A stretch of 64,000 bases of DNA. Origin: Pseudorasbora parva. Its lineage: Eukaryota; Chordata; Actinopteri; Cypriniformes; Gobionidae. The notes beneath the pieces are model-generated. The model had not been told where the DNA came from, made no database searches, and saw only the letters and a program-made list of their open reading frames with translations. The stretch covers positions 4,797,702 through 4,861,701 of the forward strand of contig NC_090178.1 of assembly GCF_024679245.1 (NCBI RefSeq), in the 5' to 3' direction. Below are positions 36,101-47,950 of the stretch, one piece after another. Numbering within the stretch: position 1 is the stretch's first letter; every line of letters starts with the position of its first letter. The translations under genes and the position numbers were made by a program.

Positions 36101-39100
36101 TTAGTGAAAGTTGTAAACAGATTCGGCTAGCTGTCTGCTATAAAGGGGCTCGGAGAGGATCTTCTGCCCGAGCTCCGATTGCCCCTCGATAAAAGGCAAA
36201 ACTGTACAAAGAGGAGGAGCAGGGGAGAAGGGATGCTGCAAGAACTAACAACAGAAGCCCCTTTCACACTGCACGTCGGAGCCGCAATATTCCCGGAACA
36301 TTGCTGGGTCGCCTTCTGTGTCAAAGCAACCACGTCCCGGAATTGATTACTGAATTGAACCCGGGTCGGGGACCTAGTAACATTGCGGGGTTCGATCCGG
36401 GACGAGCGCTGTGTGAACAAAAGCCAAAACTAATGCCGCAACGTGTACGTAGTTATCGTGCGACTCCTAGAGCTTGTTTTTTCAATAATACAACCCTGCA
36501 GTGCCAGAAGAGCTCGTCTGTGTTTTAAACGCAGAGAGTGTTCGTATACAAAAGAAACTAAAATTAAACAAGCAGAAATGTGCGCAAACTTGACAAGTCG
36601 AGACCGCGGACCTCCTTACTATCCACGCTGAAGCTGAGATCGCTCGCCGTTATATCCGTTATCCGGATGTCACGTCTCAACTCGATCCGTGACCGTTACG
36701 GGTTGTGTGTGAAAGCGCACATATTACGGTATTTTGCTGGCAGTGTGAATGGACCAAATCTAGCGGGCCGGGAACAAATGCCGGGTCGCATCATCCTTGT
36801 ATTTGCCGGAATCGCAGTGTGAAAGGGGCTAGAAAGAGGTAAGCTGCTGGTTTTATACCTTAGTATTAATTGAAAGATTAGATGGGCGTACTCCTCCCGA
36901 AATTCGGTTTAATAATTTCACTTCGAAAACCAGGAATATCTAGCAATTCTGAGGAAAAAAAGTCTGAATTGTAAGATAAAAGGTTGAAGTTACTTTTTTG
37001 GGAAAAAATAAGCTTCCATAACATGGTGAGTAAAGAATTCAATAGTTTTCATTCAGCATTGTGGCGATATGAAGCATCATACCAAACACCTTGAGCTGCG
37101 CTGAAAGGGTGTTCACACCGAGTCCAGTGGCGGAAGAGGGTTCGACAGAGACACTGTAGTTTCCAGAATCACGGAGCTGGCTGTTCGTGATTTTGAGCTG
37201 AGTGGCAGTGACAGAGATTCGGCCCTGATACTGCGGGACGGAAATTACAACAGGGTTACCGTTTGCCCACATCGCCAATGTAGTCCCTCCACTATCAGTC
37301 CATCTGATAAGGGACACATCAGACACCGGCGTCTGTACTGTAAAGATGGCATCTTTCCCGGATGCCACCAACACTGGTGTCTTCTCGAACTGAACTGGAA
37401 CAGGGTTTAGACACACAGTGACCAAAGGCAAACCTATGGAGAGTTAGTGAAAGTTACTACAACAGTTCATACACAACTATGCACTTACAGGCTTAAAATG
37501 TATTTGCATTAGAAAAAAAAACTGTTCAAATCTGTTAAAGCTCCACTCTACAGTTTTTTAGTTTATTCTTAGCTAAAAACACTTAGTTCTTTCAAAAATA
37601 TATGTGCTCATTAATGTATATTTACTTCTTTCAAGTAATAAAGTATTCTCGTAAGTTTATAATCTGCCATTGAAAATGCATACGGGTGAGGGGTTCGAAT
37701 GCTGGTCGCCATGTTGCTCCTCCATCTTGAAAGTACATTAGCCAAAGAGGGACATACTTTTTCTCCATCATGCCCCGATGGAGTTTTGGTTCCTTGCCAC
37801 TGTCGCCTTTGACTTGGCTTGCTCAGTTGGGGACACTAAAAATATGATTAAAGTTATTCAACTTATTATACAAATAAAATGTATGAATTAGGTCTTATTT
37901 AATTCTATAAACTATAATACTGATCTGCCAACATTGTCGCTATATGATAAATTAAAACAAGCTGATAACATCACTGTTTTCTCCAGTACGACTGTACAGC
38001 CAAATCTAATTTTGTCGCAATATTATCCTGTTTGACACTGTGAAGCTGCTTTGATACAATCGTGATTGTAAAAGCGCTATATAAATAAAGTTGATTGATT
38101 GATTGAGGTTATTAAAGCATTGATTAGAGTTTCGGTATGTTTAGTGCTGACGAGAGGGTCGCAGTCGGCTGATGTTACGAAGGTGGTAGAATGCAGTCCT
38201 GGTAACTGAACTTCTATGAGCTTGAAATATATAATAATAAGAGAAGAGTCCAATTTTACGCCCAGATTTTTAACAGTGTGAGATGGAATTAGGATTTAGT
38301 TCAGACTTTTTCAGAAGGGATGGTGGACCGAAAACAGTGACCTCAGTTTTATCGTTATTACATTTAAGGAAGTTTCTATTTAGCCAGGTTTTAATGTCAA
38401 TAATACAAGTGTTCAATGAGTCCAGGGGGAGAGTGGAGACGGAGCGGGCTATATATATTACAATAACTCCTTAGGCTCAGACCTTTCTAATGTTCTTTAG
38501 TCATAGGCTGTCTGCATATTAATAGGTAAACCAGCAGTTTTTTTTTTCTTTTCTTTTTTTCTTTAAAATATTACAAAAATAATAATAATAATTAGTATTA
38601 GTATTATATTGTTATATTTATTCTGACATACTCTTTTTTATTTGTAATTATGAAAATGTTATTGTAATGGTAATATTTCTTATTTTTACAAATATATTTA
38701 GCAGTAATAATAATCATAATAATTATTATTAGTCACATTAATATAAAAACACAAAATGTTATATACACACGCTTTTCATTTGTAAAAAATAATAATAACA
38801 ATAATCGCATTTTAAATCGCAATCGCAATTTTACCCAGAATAATCGCAATTATATATTTTCCCCAAATCGTACAGCCCTAATATACTCCCCTCTCGTCTA
38901 TCTGAACGCACTACCCGTGATGATCTTGGTACATATATCTCACCGATAGACAATTTTTCATTAATATTCAGAACTTCAAATCTTCTCCATGTTCTCTCTC
39001 TCAGGATGTTCCCCAAGGCTTTGTTCTTGGACCACTTCTGTTTAATATTTATCTGCTACCATTAGGTCACATTATCCGTAGGTATGGTCTCAGCAATCAT

Positions 39101-41758
39101 TGTTATGATGATGACTTGCAAATTTACATTTCAGCCCGCTCCGTCTCCACTCTCCCCCTGGACTCATTGAACACTTGTATTATTGACATTAAAACCTGGC
39201 TAAATAGAAACTTCCTTAAATGTAATAACGATAAAACTGAGGTCACTGTTTTCGGTCCACCATCCCTTCTGAAAAAGTCTGAACTAAATCCTAATTCCAT
39301 CTCACACTGTTAAAAATCTGGGCATAAAATTGGACTCTTCTCTTATTATTATATATTTCAAGCTCATTGAAGTTCAGTTACCAGGACTGCATTCTACCAC
39401 CTTCGTAACATCAGCCGACTGCGACCCTCTCGTCAGCACTAAACATACCGAAACTCTAATCAATGCTTTAATAACCTCAATCAATCAACTTTATTTATAT
39501 AGCGCTTTTACAATCACGATTGTATCAAAGCAGCTTCACAGTGTCAAACAGGATAATATTGCGACAAAATTAGATTTGGCTGTAGTCGCACTGGAGAAAA
39601 CAGTGATGTTATCAGCTTATTTTAATTTATCATATAGCGACAATGTTGGCAGATCAGTATTATAGTTTATAGAATTAAATAAGACCTAATTCATACATTT
39701 TATTTGTATAATAAGTTGAATAACTTTAATCATATTTTTAGTGTCCCCAACTGAGCAAGCCAAGCCAAAGGCGACAGTGGCAAGGAACCAAAACTCCATC
39801 GGGGCATGATGGAGAAAAATAAACCTTGGGAGAAACCAGACTCAGTCGGGGTGCCAGTTCTCCTCTGGCCTAATAACACACTGTGTAAGATTATTATTCT
39901 GGCAACCTTACAGGTCCAATCATATTAGATTGGAATATTCAAAATTTCAGGGTATCACGGAAGAGACAGATTTATTTAGGATGGGGCGTCGATTACACAA
40001 GAGTATGAATACATGAAAGAAAGAAAACCTCACGTCTCGGCTACTGTAATTAACTGCTTATTGGGCTTCCTGCTAAAATAATCGCTAGACTACAGTATGT
40101 ACAAAACTCTGCTGCCCGTCATCCATCAAGTCAAACAAAAATCAGACCACATTACCCCTTTGCTCTATAATCTTCATTGGCTACCTGTTTCTTTCTGCAT
40201 CCAATATAAAATTCTACTGTTAACTTTTCAATGTCTCCATTGACTTGCTCCCCATTATTTATCTTGCACTGGTATTCTCCTCCCCGTACTCTCCAGTCAT
40301 CTGACCCTAGACTACTCACTGTACCCTGTTTCAGTTTTCCGTTATTTTTATGATGGTATAAAATTCAGTGCTGTGGCTCCGAAACTCTGGAATTCCCTCC
40401 CTCTTTCTCTTCGAGACAGTCCTTCAAATCTCAGCTAAAAACATATATTTTCTTACAGTATTTCCAATCCTCCTCTGCTTTGGGTTGTTTTTCTCTTCTG
40501 TATATTTGTATGTTTATGTCCTACACTGTAAAAAAAAATTGTTGGTTTTTGTTGGTTTAACTTAAAAAAGTAAGTAACCTGGTTGCCTTAAAATTTTGAG
40601 TTTATTGAAATTAAAAATTTGAGCTAATACAATGAAGGAAATTTGTTTAATAAATATAAACTCAGAATATTATTGTATCTGAACCACATAAAATATGTGA
40701 TAAATCATGAAAATAGCACTATTTGGCATGTTTACTGCGTCATCACAAATAAAACAATATGCTTACAAAATCTTTTAATAATCTTTTAATAAAGGTTGTC
40801 GAATCTCAAAAAATTTTCATTGTATCAACTCAACATTTTAATTTCAATGAACGCAAAATTATAAGGCAACCAGGTAACTTTTTTTCAAAATATTTTTTTA
40901 CAGTGTACATTGTATATGTATTTTGTGTATATTTTCTGTATGTAAATTTTGTGTACAGCTACCTTGAGCTTGGGAAAGGCGCTATATAAATAAGACATAT
41001 TATTATTATTAATATTATTATTATTTTGTATTTGCTCAAAAAATGATTTTGGATAATTTTTTCAACCAAAAAAAGTTACGCACTGGAGCTTTAAGTTCAC
41101 AAAGATGTCCTTGCAGAGTAAACACTGATGTTCATCACATTAGCAATGGAAATGTTTAACCACACAACAATACAAATAAATAAAAAAAGATAGTCTGCAT
41201 CTGAAAGAAATGCATTCATATAGGTGTGGCATGAAGAGACACGCAGATGACCAGACTAAATGCTGTAAAACAGGTTCAACACAACAATGTGTGACACGAA
41301 CAACAGTGCTTGTACGTCAGACCTTTAAATATAACTTGCATCTGTCTGTGATTTTCAGCTTCAATGTTTTGAAGTGACCATCTGGATTGTATGAATAATC
41401 AAGGTGTTGGTTATTATATGAACTCATTGTGTTCACATTATTTTCCTAATTGTTTATATTAAAACTGAGTTTGTGCGGATACATCTAGTCAAAATATTAT
41501 TATCTTGTTTCCATTTTGCATCAGTTGTCTATTGCAAGTGCTGTATTTTTTATGTTTGTTGATATATGTCAATCAAATCTATTTATAGTGAAAAAAGAGC
41601 TCTACAAATGAAGTAAATTATTATTGTTGTCGTCTAATTTAGATGGAGTACTTTAAGATGCACATGTGTATCTTCTACAGAATCTCATAAGACAGATTGA
41701 AAAGACAAAACTCACTTATCAATGAGAAAAACACAACAGGATGCAGCAGTATGTTCAT
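27935..41758 (-). CDS. CEACAM-like Ig-superfamily receptor (V-C2-C2-TM, long Q/N-rich tail), seven coding exons
   Basis: Join: 41758-41716 (signal peptide [14 protein letters not shown]), 37433-37083 (V domain), 34928-34662 (C2), 32726-32442 (C2), 32118-32014 (membrane helix), 31930-31869, 29749-27935. Every junction is GT-AG and phases agree (1,1,1,1,1,0); total 2928 bases, 975 residues. The V domain lacks the usual cysteine pair, as in CEACAM N-domains. The second C2 begins YGPDAP, the hallmark linker of CEACAM C2 domains, and both C2 domains keep Cys pairs and DxGxYxC-type ends. The helix ([13 protein letters not shown] then an Ile/Val run) is followed by RQRN. About 625 residues of Gln/Asn/His/Thr-rich tail follow, with no clear ITIM. 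Likely a surface adhesion or immune receptor. The last exon could instead splice at 27986 (CAG|GTTAGT). Confidence 0.78.
28425..28860 (-). repeat. In-frame 234-bp duplication inside the receptor tail
   Basis: Two copies offset by exactly 234 bases (78 codons) encode SQMDxNVQx[21 protein letters not shown] and a GRxRETxxxxRMxQA block. They are around 85-90% alike by eye, so the copying is fairly recent. Confidence 0.85.
30045..31632. mobile_element. 1.6-kb element with ~300-bp inverted repeats (intron of the CEACAM-like gene)
   Basis: Left GGTAACACTTTACTTGAAGG and right CCTTCAAGTAAAGTGTCACC. The arms stay complementary for about 300 bases (GCATAAGACTGACATGA; CATAAACATGCAT; ACAGGTTATGATGTATTGG). 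Both sides carry ATTATTA, a possible 7-bp target duplication in AT-rich DNA. No transposase; the interior has a promoter-like cassette. Confidence 0.75.
30852..31151 (+). other. Promoter/first-exon-like cassette inside the long-TIR element
   Basis: TATATATA at 30852-30859 is followed ~80 bases on by AAAGAAATG|GTAAGA (ATG 30941-30943, donor at 30944). A candidate acceptor GAGGCTCAG ends at 31106, with CTAAC/CTGAC branch-like motifs before it. Joining ATG to 31107 would encode only [15 protein letters not shown]. It may be a captured host promoter and exon start. No transcript evidence. Confidence 0.3.
31869..31930 (-). CDS. 62-base juxtamembrane exon of the CEACAM-like gene
   Basis: Needed to bring the phase from 1 (after the helix exon) to 0 (tail exon). 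The acceptor CATATTCACAG ends at 31931 and the exon encodes [20 protein letters not shown]. The donor ACA|GTACGA is weak. It is the only small exon I found that satisfies both phases. Confidence 0.55.
33054..33243. repeat. Compound tetranucleotide array: (CTAT)n then (CATC)n
   Basis: About 19 CTAT units to 33132, then about 28 CATC units, switching once without mixing. Confidence 0.97.
33246..34152. repeat. Probable hAT-like non-autonomous element
   Basis: The left end TAGCGATGTCACAATACTC and the right end, reversed (TAAGGGATGCAAAAATAC), resemble the CAGGGATG ends of fish hAT families. Inside, ATTGAACCG and CGGTTCAA motifs lie near both ends. No target duplication was defined. Confidence 0.4.
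36254..36830. mobile_element. 0.58-kb DNA element with AGCCCCTTTCACAC termini
   Basis: Left AGCCCCTTTCACACTGC and right GCAGTGTGAAAGGGGCT are perfect 17-bp inverted repeats, flanked by AGA on each side (possible 3-bp duplication). Interior is GC-rich (GGGTCGGGGACC, CGGGACGAGCG) with no transposase. Partial relatives at 11791-11958 and 24576. In an intron of the CEACAM-like gene. Confidence 0.75.
37758..38450. repeat. Left arm of a ~690-bp inverted repeat
   Basis: Reads in reverse complement as 39133-39819, almost base for base. It contains a SINE-like 3' end (AAAAGCGCTATATAAATAAA, then GATT repeats at 38071-38104) and antisense LINE sequence. Confidence 0.92.
38540..38880. repeat. hAT-like terminus, AT-rich
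   Basis: AATCGCAATCGCAATTTTAC-type motifs ending in TACAGCCCTA at 38871-38880, like 8521 and 26572. Only one end is recognisable. Confidence 0.4.
39133..39819. repeat. Right arm of the ~690-bp inverted repeat
   Basis: Complement of 37758-38450 with a few small gaps. Spacer between arms is 38451-39132 (about 682 bases). Confidence 0.92.
40524..40905. mobile_element. 382-bp palindromic MITE
   Basis: CACTGTAAAAAA at the left and TTTTTTTACAGTG at the right, TA at 40522-40523 and 40906-40907. Arms share AAGTAACCTGGTTGCCTTA and its near-complement. Inserted in the LINE 3' region. Confidence 0.8.
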
Positions 41759-42038
41759 GTCAATCTGGAGGAACTGGGCAAAAACATTCAATTAGTTTCC
41801 AGATGTTTCATTCAATTCCACATTACGGCATATGAATCATAATAAGAGACATTCTGTCGAATTAAAAGAGATACTGACATCAATTACCGTCTCATTGCTA
41901 CGATAGAGCCTGCGACTGTTATATAATTAAAATGAGAAATCAAAGCTGTTATATAGACTCACTAAGCAGTCCTCGTTTGGTTTTCATTTTCGTGTCTTTA
42001 AATCCGTGTGTGTTTTCAGCAACAGGACGACGCGTCGC

Positions 42039-42048
42039 TTTCACTTCC
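42039..42048 (-). promoter_or_regulatory. PU.1/IRF composite site (EICE) upstream of the CEACAM-like gene
   Basis: On the minus strand GGAAGTGAAA, an exact fit to the Ets-IRF composite consensus GGAANNGAAA, 281 bases before the ATG at 41758. In mammals such sites drive B-cell and myeloid genes. A single ten-base match can be chance. Confidence 0.35.
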
Positions 42049-42059
42049 TGATCACCTGT

Positions 42060-43112
42060 GTCGACGATCACCTCACCTCACAGTGTCGTCACAACTTAAA
42101 AAGTGGGAAATACACGTCTTTGCTAATTTAGAAAATAAATATGGTCGAAATAATCACGAGTTTTTCGTTTCCGAATGATTTAGGCCTACACAAAGTTCTC
42201 TAATTTATTGATACGTTAAAATCACACTTGTACAGATTTAGCCACGCCCACTCGCCGTCAATCATCGGTAGGAAAAACATTAGAAATGTAATAATAAATT
42301 TATTAATTTATATAAGTCTCTGAAAAAGGACCTTTTTTGAATAAGGCTATGTTTTTCTACGTGTTTATGTTTGTATCCATTACAATATTTGTTGTAATAT
42401 TCATCATTCAAATCAAATACTGTATTGACAGATCAAAGGTTTAATATGATTTTTTTTATTAAAATAAATATTCAATATATTATATTAAATATTTAAACTT
42501 AGGGGAGACTGGGATGGTTGTAGCAATTTTTACCTTTCTGTCTATCCTACTTTTAAGCCAGTGTGTTCAAAATGTGATTCAAACTAGTTACAAGTGTCTG
42601 CTATCAAATGAGATAACTATTATATTTGCAATACAAAGAGAAAATGCACGGTTTAGTTTCAAACACGAGGAGTGAAATGTTACAATTCACCACATAGCCT
42701 GGGTTAGTTAAACATACCCCGGGGTATGTGATATCCACCGGGGTGATATGTAACATAATGAAATAGGGATTATGACTCAAAAAAAGACTGATTTTTCTGA
42801 AACATTTTTATTCAGCACTGACTTTTTAATATTTAACTGATGTGTGTGTCACTCTCAGTCATAGTAGGATTGATGCAAAATAATACATTAAACTTGAACA
42901 TAAACATTGTGTGTAAGCTTGTTTGTTACTGTCAGTCATAGCATTGGCCATAGTAAAATATTGAAATTGAATATTTGTGAACGTGTGTGTTTGTGTGGGG
43001 GACGACACCATATTTTGATTACCGAAAACCAGGACTTGGCCTGGCAATGAGATGCTCAAGTGATTCAATAGGTTTACGCAAAGATTCCTTATTAATTTCA
43101 ATACATTTAAAG
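42060..43112. other. Intergenic between promoter and transposon
   Basis: No gene recognised. The segment 42503-42760 (GGGGAGACTGGGATGGTTG; CCGGGGTGATATG) looks like dispersed repeat sequence. Confidence 0.4.
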
Positions 43113-43701
43113 TACACTGTAAAAAATTCTAGTGCTTTCAACGAATTATTATTTAGTAACTAGTTCCACAGATATTTTACGTTCACTCAATTTCGTTCTA
43201 GAAATTGTTACCTGAATTAATATTTTTTAATTGGCTCAAACTTGACTTCAACATTAAAATGTACGTTTGCTCAATTATTTTTAAAGTTAATTGAATTAAT
43301 AATTTTTAGTTGGCTCAAACTTGACTTCAACTTTAAAATGTTTGTTTACTCAACCTGTTTTTATAATTAATTCAACTAAAACATTTTAATTAGGGGTTTC
43401 ATTTTTAAATGGTTTTAATTGTTACTAGAAATTGCAGTGGTGGAACTAGTTACAACATGTTATAGTGAGGATAAAAACAAATTAAAGCACATTGTATCAT
43501 CTGCATTTATAACATTTGGCATACAAACAATACATTTTCATAAACATTAATTTCAAATTTCTTTAAATAAAAAAAAAAAGACCAAAGCCCGTGTCACTTT
43601 TCTATAATGTCTTTAATGCACCTTTAGTTTGGAAAATACACACACAGTCAAAGTAGATACAGTGGAGCATTCTTGCTACTTGTCAGTGTTTCAGCTGGAA
43701 A

Positions 43702-43992
43702 AGGGATAGTTCACCAAAAATGAAAATTCTGTCCTCATTTATTCACCCTTTGTTCTGCTGAACACAAAATAAGATATTTGGAAGAATGTTTGTAACAAAG
43801 CAGATAGAGCAACCATTTACTACCATAGTATTTTTCCCCCTACTATGGCAGTGAATGGTTGCTCCATCTGCTTGGTTACAAACATTCTTCCAAATATCTT
43901 ATTTTGTGTTCAGCCGAACAAAGAAACTCATACAGGTTTGGAACAACATGAGGGTAAATGACAGAATGTTCATTTTTGGGTTAACTATCCCT
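43702..43992. mobile_element. 291-bp near-palindromic MITE
   Basis: AGGGATAGTTCACC at the left and GGTTAACTATCCCT at the right; the middle is a long hairpin (TTCCAAATATCTTATTTTGT and complement). TTAA is kept only on the right (43993-43996). Confidence 0.8.
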
Positions 43993-44895
43993 TTAAGAAG
44001 AACTGACTGGCTTGGATGAGAAACTTTGCAATGAGTCAGTATCAATGGATATCTTGGTCACACCCTGTTGGAGAAAGAAAGAGAAAAATTAATAATAATA
44101 AAAAAATTAAAAATAAATTATATTCTTTATGCATTTCATGAATATTAAGAATTTACTTCCATGTGTGACTAAACTAAAGTTTAGAATTCATCCCACTTGT
44201 GAGGACGATGAAATGAGCGCCATTTTATCATAGTATTCATGGTTATGTTGTTCCCTTAATTTACGGGACACTTTCAAAAGTTGGAACGCGAAAAAAATCA
44301 CGTTCAACACAACCACGTAACCCTAAATAGCGTACATTATTTGGCCTACATTAAGTTACACGTTTCAGAAAATTTGCACATAAAAATCACCACAGCACCT
44401 TGGCCTATAGCTAATGAGAGAAAGTTTGTCTGACACAAAAATAGCACACAACTCGCTGAGATTAAATCTAGAATACATTATATAGTATTATAGTTTAAAA
44501 CAAAATTATGTATTATTACTTAAACATGGTTAAAGACCACATTAACGTAACGTTAAATAATTTATTCGATGAGGAGTGAACTTGATGTAGACATCACTTA
44601 GGCCTAAATAATCCCTATTTCCCTTGGATATATTTACTTCTAATTTACTTCTTACTTCACTTCTAACGTTAAATATCCACACAAGCCTAATATGTTCGAC
44701 ATATTTGTCCGCAGTTTAATCATTAACACTTACCTGACGCGTGAACTGCATCCTCAAAATAGCTGCTGCTGCCTCTCTGGTGAACCCATAGACCGTAAAA
44801 AAATATGGACGACTCGACATCATCCGTTTCCGCTTGCCATATTTGAAGCTTTCAGGCAGCCTTGCACTATGGCCTTGCACGGCGCTGACATCTTG

Positions 44896-44943
44896 GGACC
44901 GAGTCTGCGCAGTAGCGATTTCGGGACCGAGTCTGCGCAGTAG
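44896..44943. repeat. Short tandem repeat GGGACCGAGTCTGCGCAGTAG, two units
   Basis: Two direct copies of a 21-base unit separated by CGATTTC, in a GC-rich patch. Confidence 0.9.
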
Positions 44944-45310
44944 AGCGCAGAAAGTAGAGCAGGAAGTACAGTCGCGATATCAAAAGCCCGCCCACACTCT
45001 CGCAGATGCAGAACAATTAATTATGTTGGTGTGAAATAAACAGTTATGGAAATGTAGAAATTAAAGCTAAAGATCTAATCTGCTCCCAAAAAATTTAAAA
45101 AAAGTCCGTTAGTGCCTCAGTGACAACTTCACTCAGAGAAGCCTTCAGTCTCAGCTGTCAATCATGACGTCACACCCCCCGTTTTTATAGCATCAAATAA
45201 CTAACTCAAACTAAACTTATTTTTAAAACGAACACCTGAAATGAAATCATCGTGATGATAACTGCCTTCAGTGACATAAACTAACTTTGGGGGAAATTTT
45301 TTGAAGTGTA

Positions 45311-47950
45311 ATTTTATTATTTAGTTTGCCTCGCGTCCATTAGAAATCACAGAGGGGCGGCTATACTGGGACCGGTCACCGGGGGGCGATCGAGGCGCGA
45401 AAGCTTCAGTAAATGAGAGGGAGACTGCAGGCTTGGGTGAACCTCGCGAAGTCCTTTGATCTGTATCCTTCCGCGGATCAAAGTACTCCAGAGATGCTTC
45501 CGCGAAATCAAACGAGCAATACAGATCCTTTCGCGTAGTCAAACAAGCTGTTGTACGTATTCATTAAAATTAGGCAGATTAAATGCCAAAATTAACTACA
45601 TATGTTCATGAAGTATATGTTTATTAAATATGCAATATGTAAGTGTTGTAGGATCCATCTTCTCATTATAATGCAGATAGGGCCTAACATAATAAACAAA
45701 ACATCGAAAATGTAACATATAATTTCACAAATATTGTTCTGATATGGCTATTTTATCAAATGTTTCTAACAGCCCATTTCAACAGCACAAAGAAAAATCT
45801 ATTTAGAAAATTAGTTCAACATATATTTTTTTGCTCTTCCAACATTTTATTAATTGGAGTTTTTAAAATGTATGCCCCCTCTGTATGGATAGAAAACTAT
45901 ACTAGGGCCAGGACAGGACTTGAAAACAGGACATGTCCTGGTAAAACAGGACATTTGGTCACCCGAGTCTTGTTGTTACTAGCTCACCTTACAGCTAACA
46001 ACTAAAACATAGTACTAACAATTTGAGCTTGCATGAAAAATATCTACACAGACACGCAATAAACATAATTTAAATTTGATGAGTTTAACTACAAAACAGT
46101 TCCTGTAACAAAAATAAACCAAGTAAAAAAAAGTTAATTTCTTACGTCAAAATTGTTTTTATTTTTTACTCTATCTGCTATATCTGCCACAGGGCTCTAG
46201 CAGGCTATTTTATCATGCTGCCTTCACGTGCTATCGGAATTAACGTATACGAGTTTCCGAGGTAAAAATTGCACATTAACGCCCTCTGATGTTGTGTTTA
46301 CCACTGGGAAGTTCGGAAATAATTTTGATACCCAAGTTCCCCAGATGGGCGTGGCATAGGCTAACCGTTAAAAATGGCGGATGAGACACGAATTCTACTG
46401 TGAAAGGTGTTTTATTATTCAACAGTTTCATTTTCTTGTCGTTAAAGTAATATATATTTACATTAACCATTTGAAGCATATTGTGTATTTTAAACACATC
46501 GAAAATCGCTTGTAGTTGACCATCATTCCAGAATATTGAGCAAGCTGATCTAGATAATGTGGTAAAAGTAACGTTAGCTTTAGGCTACAATAGGATGTAT
46601 GGCTGAAAACTATTAAAGGGTTACTTCAGTGATTAGCATATGGCTTTGTATCAGTAGAAACCCTGGCGTATATTCAAATGATCGTGCTCATCACGCAAAT
46701 ATCGTCAATTTGAGGCTAAAGACTATACAGCCAGTAGAGGGAGCCATTTCCGCATGTTTCAACTTGGACATGGGGGATGCAGACCGATATTATTGCTCAC
46801 AGCTGCCTGCAGCCTACAGCGGGTAATCACATATTGAACAGACACGTTCAGTTTTTAATTGTAGTGTCTTTTCTCTAACTGAACTGATTTTATGAAAATG
46901 AACGCGGTCGCATTGGGAAGGTGATCCAGTAGGTGGCTTAAGTTGGGCATAGGCTACAATGTGCGATTTTTTTTCGATTTCGAGCCGAATGTGCGACTCT
47001 TTTTTTTTTTGGGTCGCGCCGATTTTCAGGTTTATCGTGGGTCGTTTGTCGTGAAGTGTTCGTGCAGTGTATAGGGGGAAACGAGAACGAGAGGCAACAA
47101 ACCTCTCCCGATCGGGAATCGGATGGTCGGATGTATTTCTGGCGTGTCAGAAATTCTGCTCGGCCCTCGTGAGGTTATCGCACAGCTGAAGCAAAACCAC
47201 GAACAGTTGCCCTATTTCCCCTCACTGCGCCTGCGCGAAAGCAAAAGTTTAACCATTACAGTTTTACTTTAGTCTACTTTTACTTTCACACTTTATTTAT
47301 TTATTTACTTGTATTTAATAGTATTTAATATTTAGCCTACTTAATCTTATTATGACGGGAAGTGGGAACCTTTTCATGAATGCGAATCAGTGGATATCAT
47401 TAATGTGCAAACGCAGTCAATTATTCCCTAGCGAAAGTGAAAGTAAAATCTGGCAAGCAACTTTGGCGCATATTCTCAGACAACGAGAGATGAATCTAAT
47501 TCAACATGATGATAACGTAGCCTATTGTCTTAATTTATTTTCTTAATATTTTTCTTTTGGTCCATATTCTGAGAAAAAATAGAAGAGAAGTAGGCCCATT
47601 TCGTGTTAAACAAGTTGTTTTTAGATAAATATTCTCTTACTTTTCATTGAAACTGACATTATTGCAGTTTTCTGACATTATAGACTGATAATCATTTAAT
47701 TATAGACCTATAATTCCTTGTTTAATCGGGCTAAATGTTTTTAAATTGTGAGGAGTAATCAATCTATTATTTTATTATGCAGTGTGTCGATTATGCATTA
47801 TGGAATTGTTGGGGGGGGTGCAAATTGATGTCATCAATTTAGTAATAAAAGTAGGTCTAGGCTAGTCTAATAATAGAAATATTTATATACATATTTATAC
47901 ATAAATTCTAAATTCTCTTGATATCGATAGGTGATGCATTTGATAGGCTA
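45311..47950. other. Intergenic; fragments of dispersed repeats
   Basis: TTAAAGGGTTACTTCAGTG at 46614-46632 is another TTAA/AGG-type terminus. A CpG-rich patch lies at 45330-45545. The frame at 46629-46826 is inside repeat sequence. No host gene recognised. Confidence 0.4.

Larger units (their letters stand above)
38881..41035 (+). pseudogene. L2-type LINE remnant (RT core to 3' tail), interrupted
   Basis: RT motifs: [18 protein letters not shown] (about 39003-39060) and [14 protein letters not shown] at 39093-39134, where the canonical catalytic box is YADD. It continues to [17 protein letters not shown], is interrupted by SINE-like sequence at about 39478-40020, then [16 protein letters not shown]-type sequence near 40080-40200 and [15 protein letters not shown] sequence near 40385-40430. 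A palindromic MITE follows at 40524-40905, then the 3' tail GGCGCTATATAAAT with (ATT)n at 40978-41030. Multiple shifts; inactive. Confidence 0.75.
37539..41090. mobile_element. TTAA-flanked MITE split by a nest of retroelements
   Basis: TTAA at 37535-37538 and 41091-41094. Ends AGCTCCACTCTACAG and, reversed, AGCTCCAGTGCGTAAC. The left ~220 bases match the intact 430-bp copy at 63078-63507. LINE, SINE-like and palindromic MITE sequence (37758-~41035) now separates the two ends. Confidence 0.7.
43115..45308. mobile_element. Possible 2.2-kb TA-flanked non-autonomous element
   Basis: Left CACTGTAAAAAATTC and right, reversed, CACTTCAAAAAATTTCC, with TA on both sides (43113-43114, 45309-45310). 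The interior near the left end has a TTGGCTCAAACTTGACTTCAA repeat (two copies), and sequence near the right end (ACTAACTCAAACTAAAC) is its rough complement. It contains the MITE at 43702-43992. Confidence 0.4.

Noticed and set aside
46629..46826. Frame ending in MGDADRYYCSQ, reminiscent of an Ig F strand
   Set aside because: It starts within a TTAAAGGG-type repeat terminus and has no splice sites or partner exons; the resemblance is a short stretch only.
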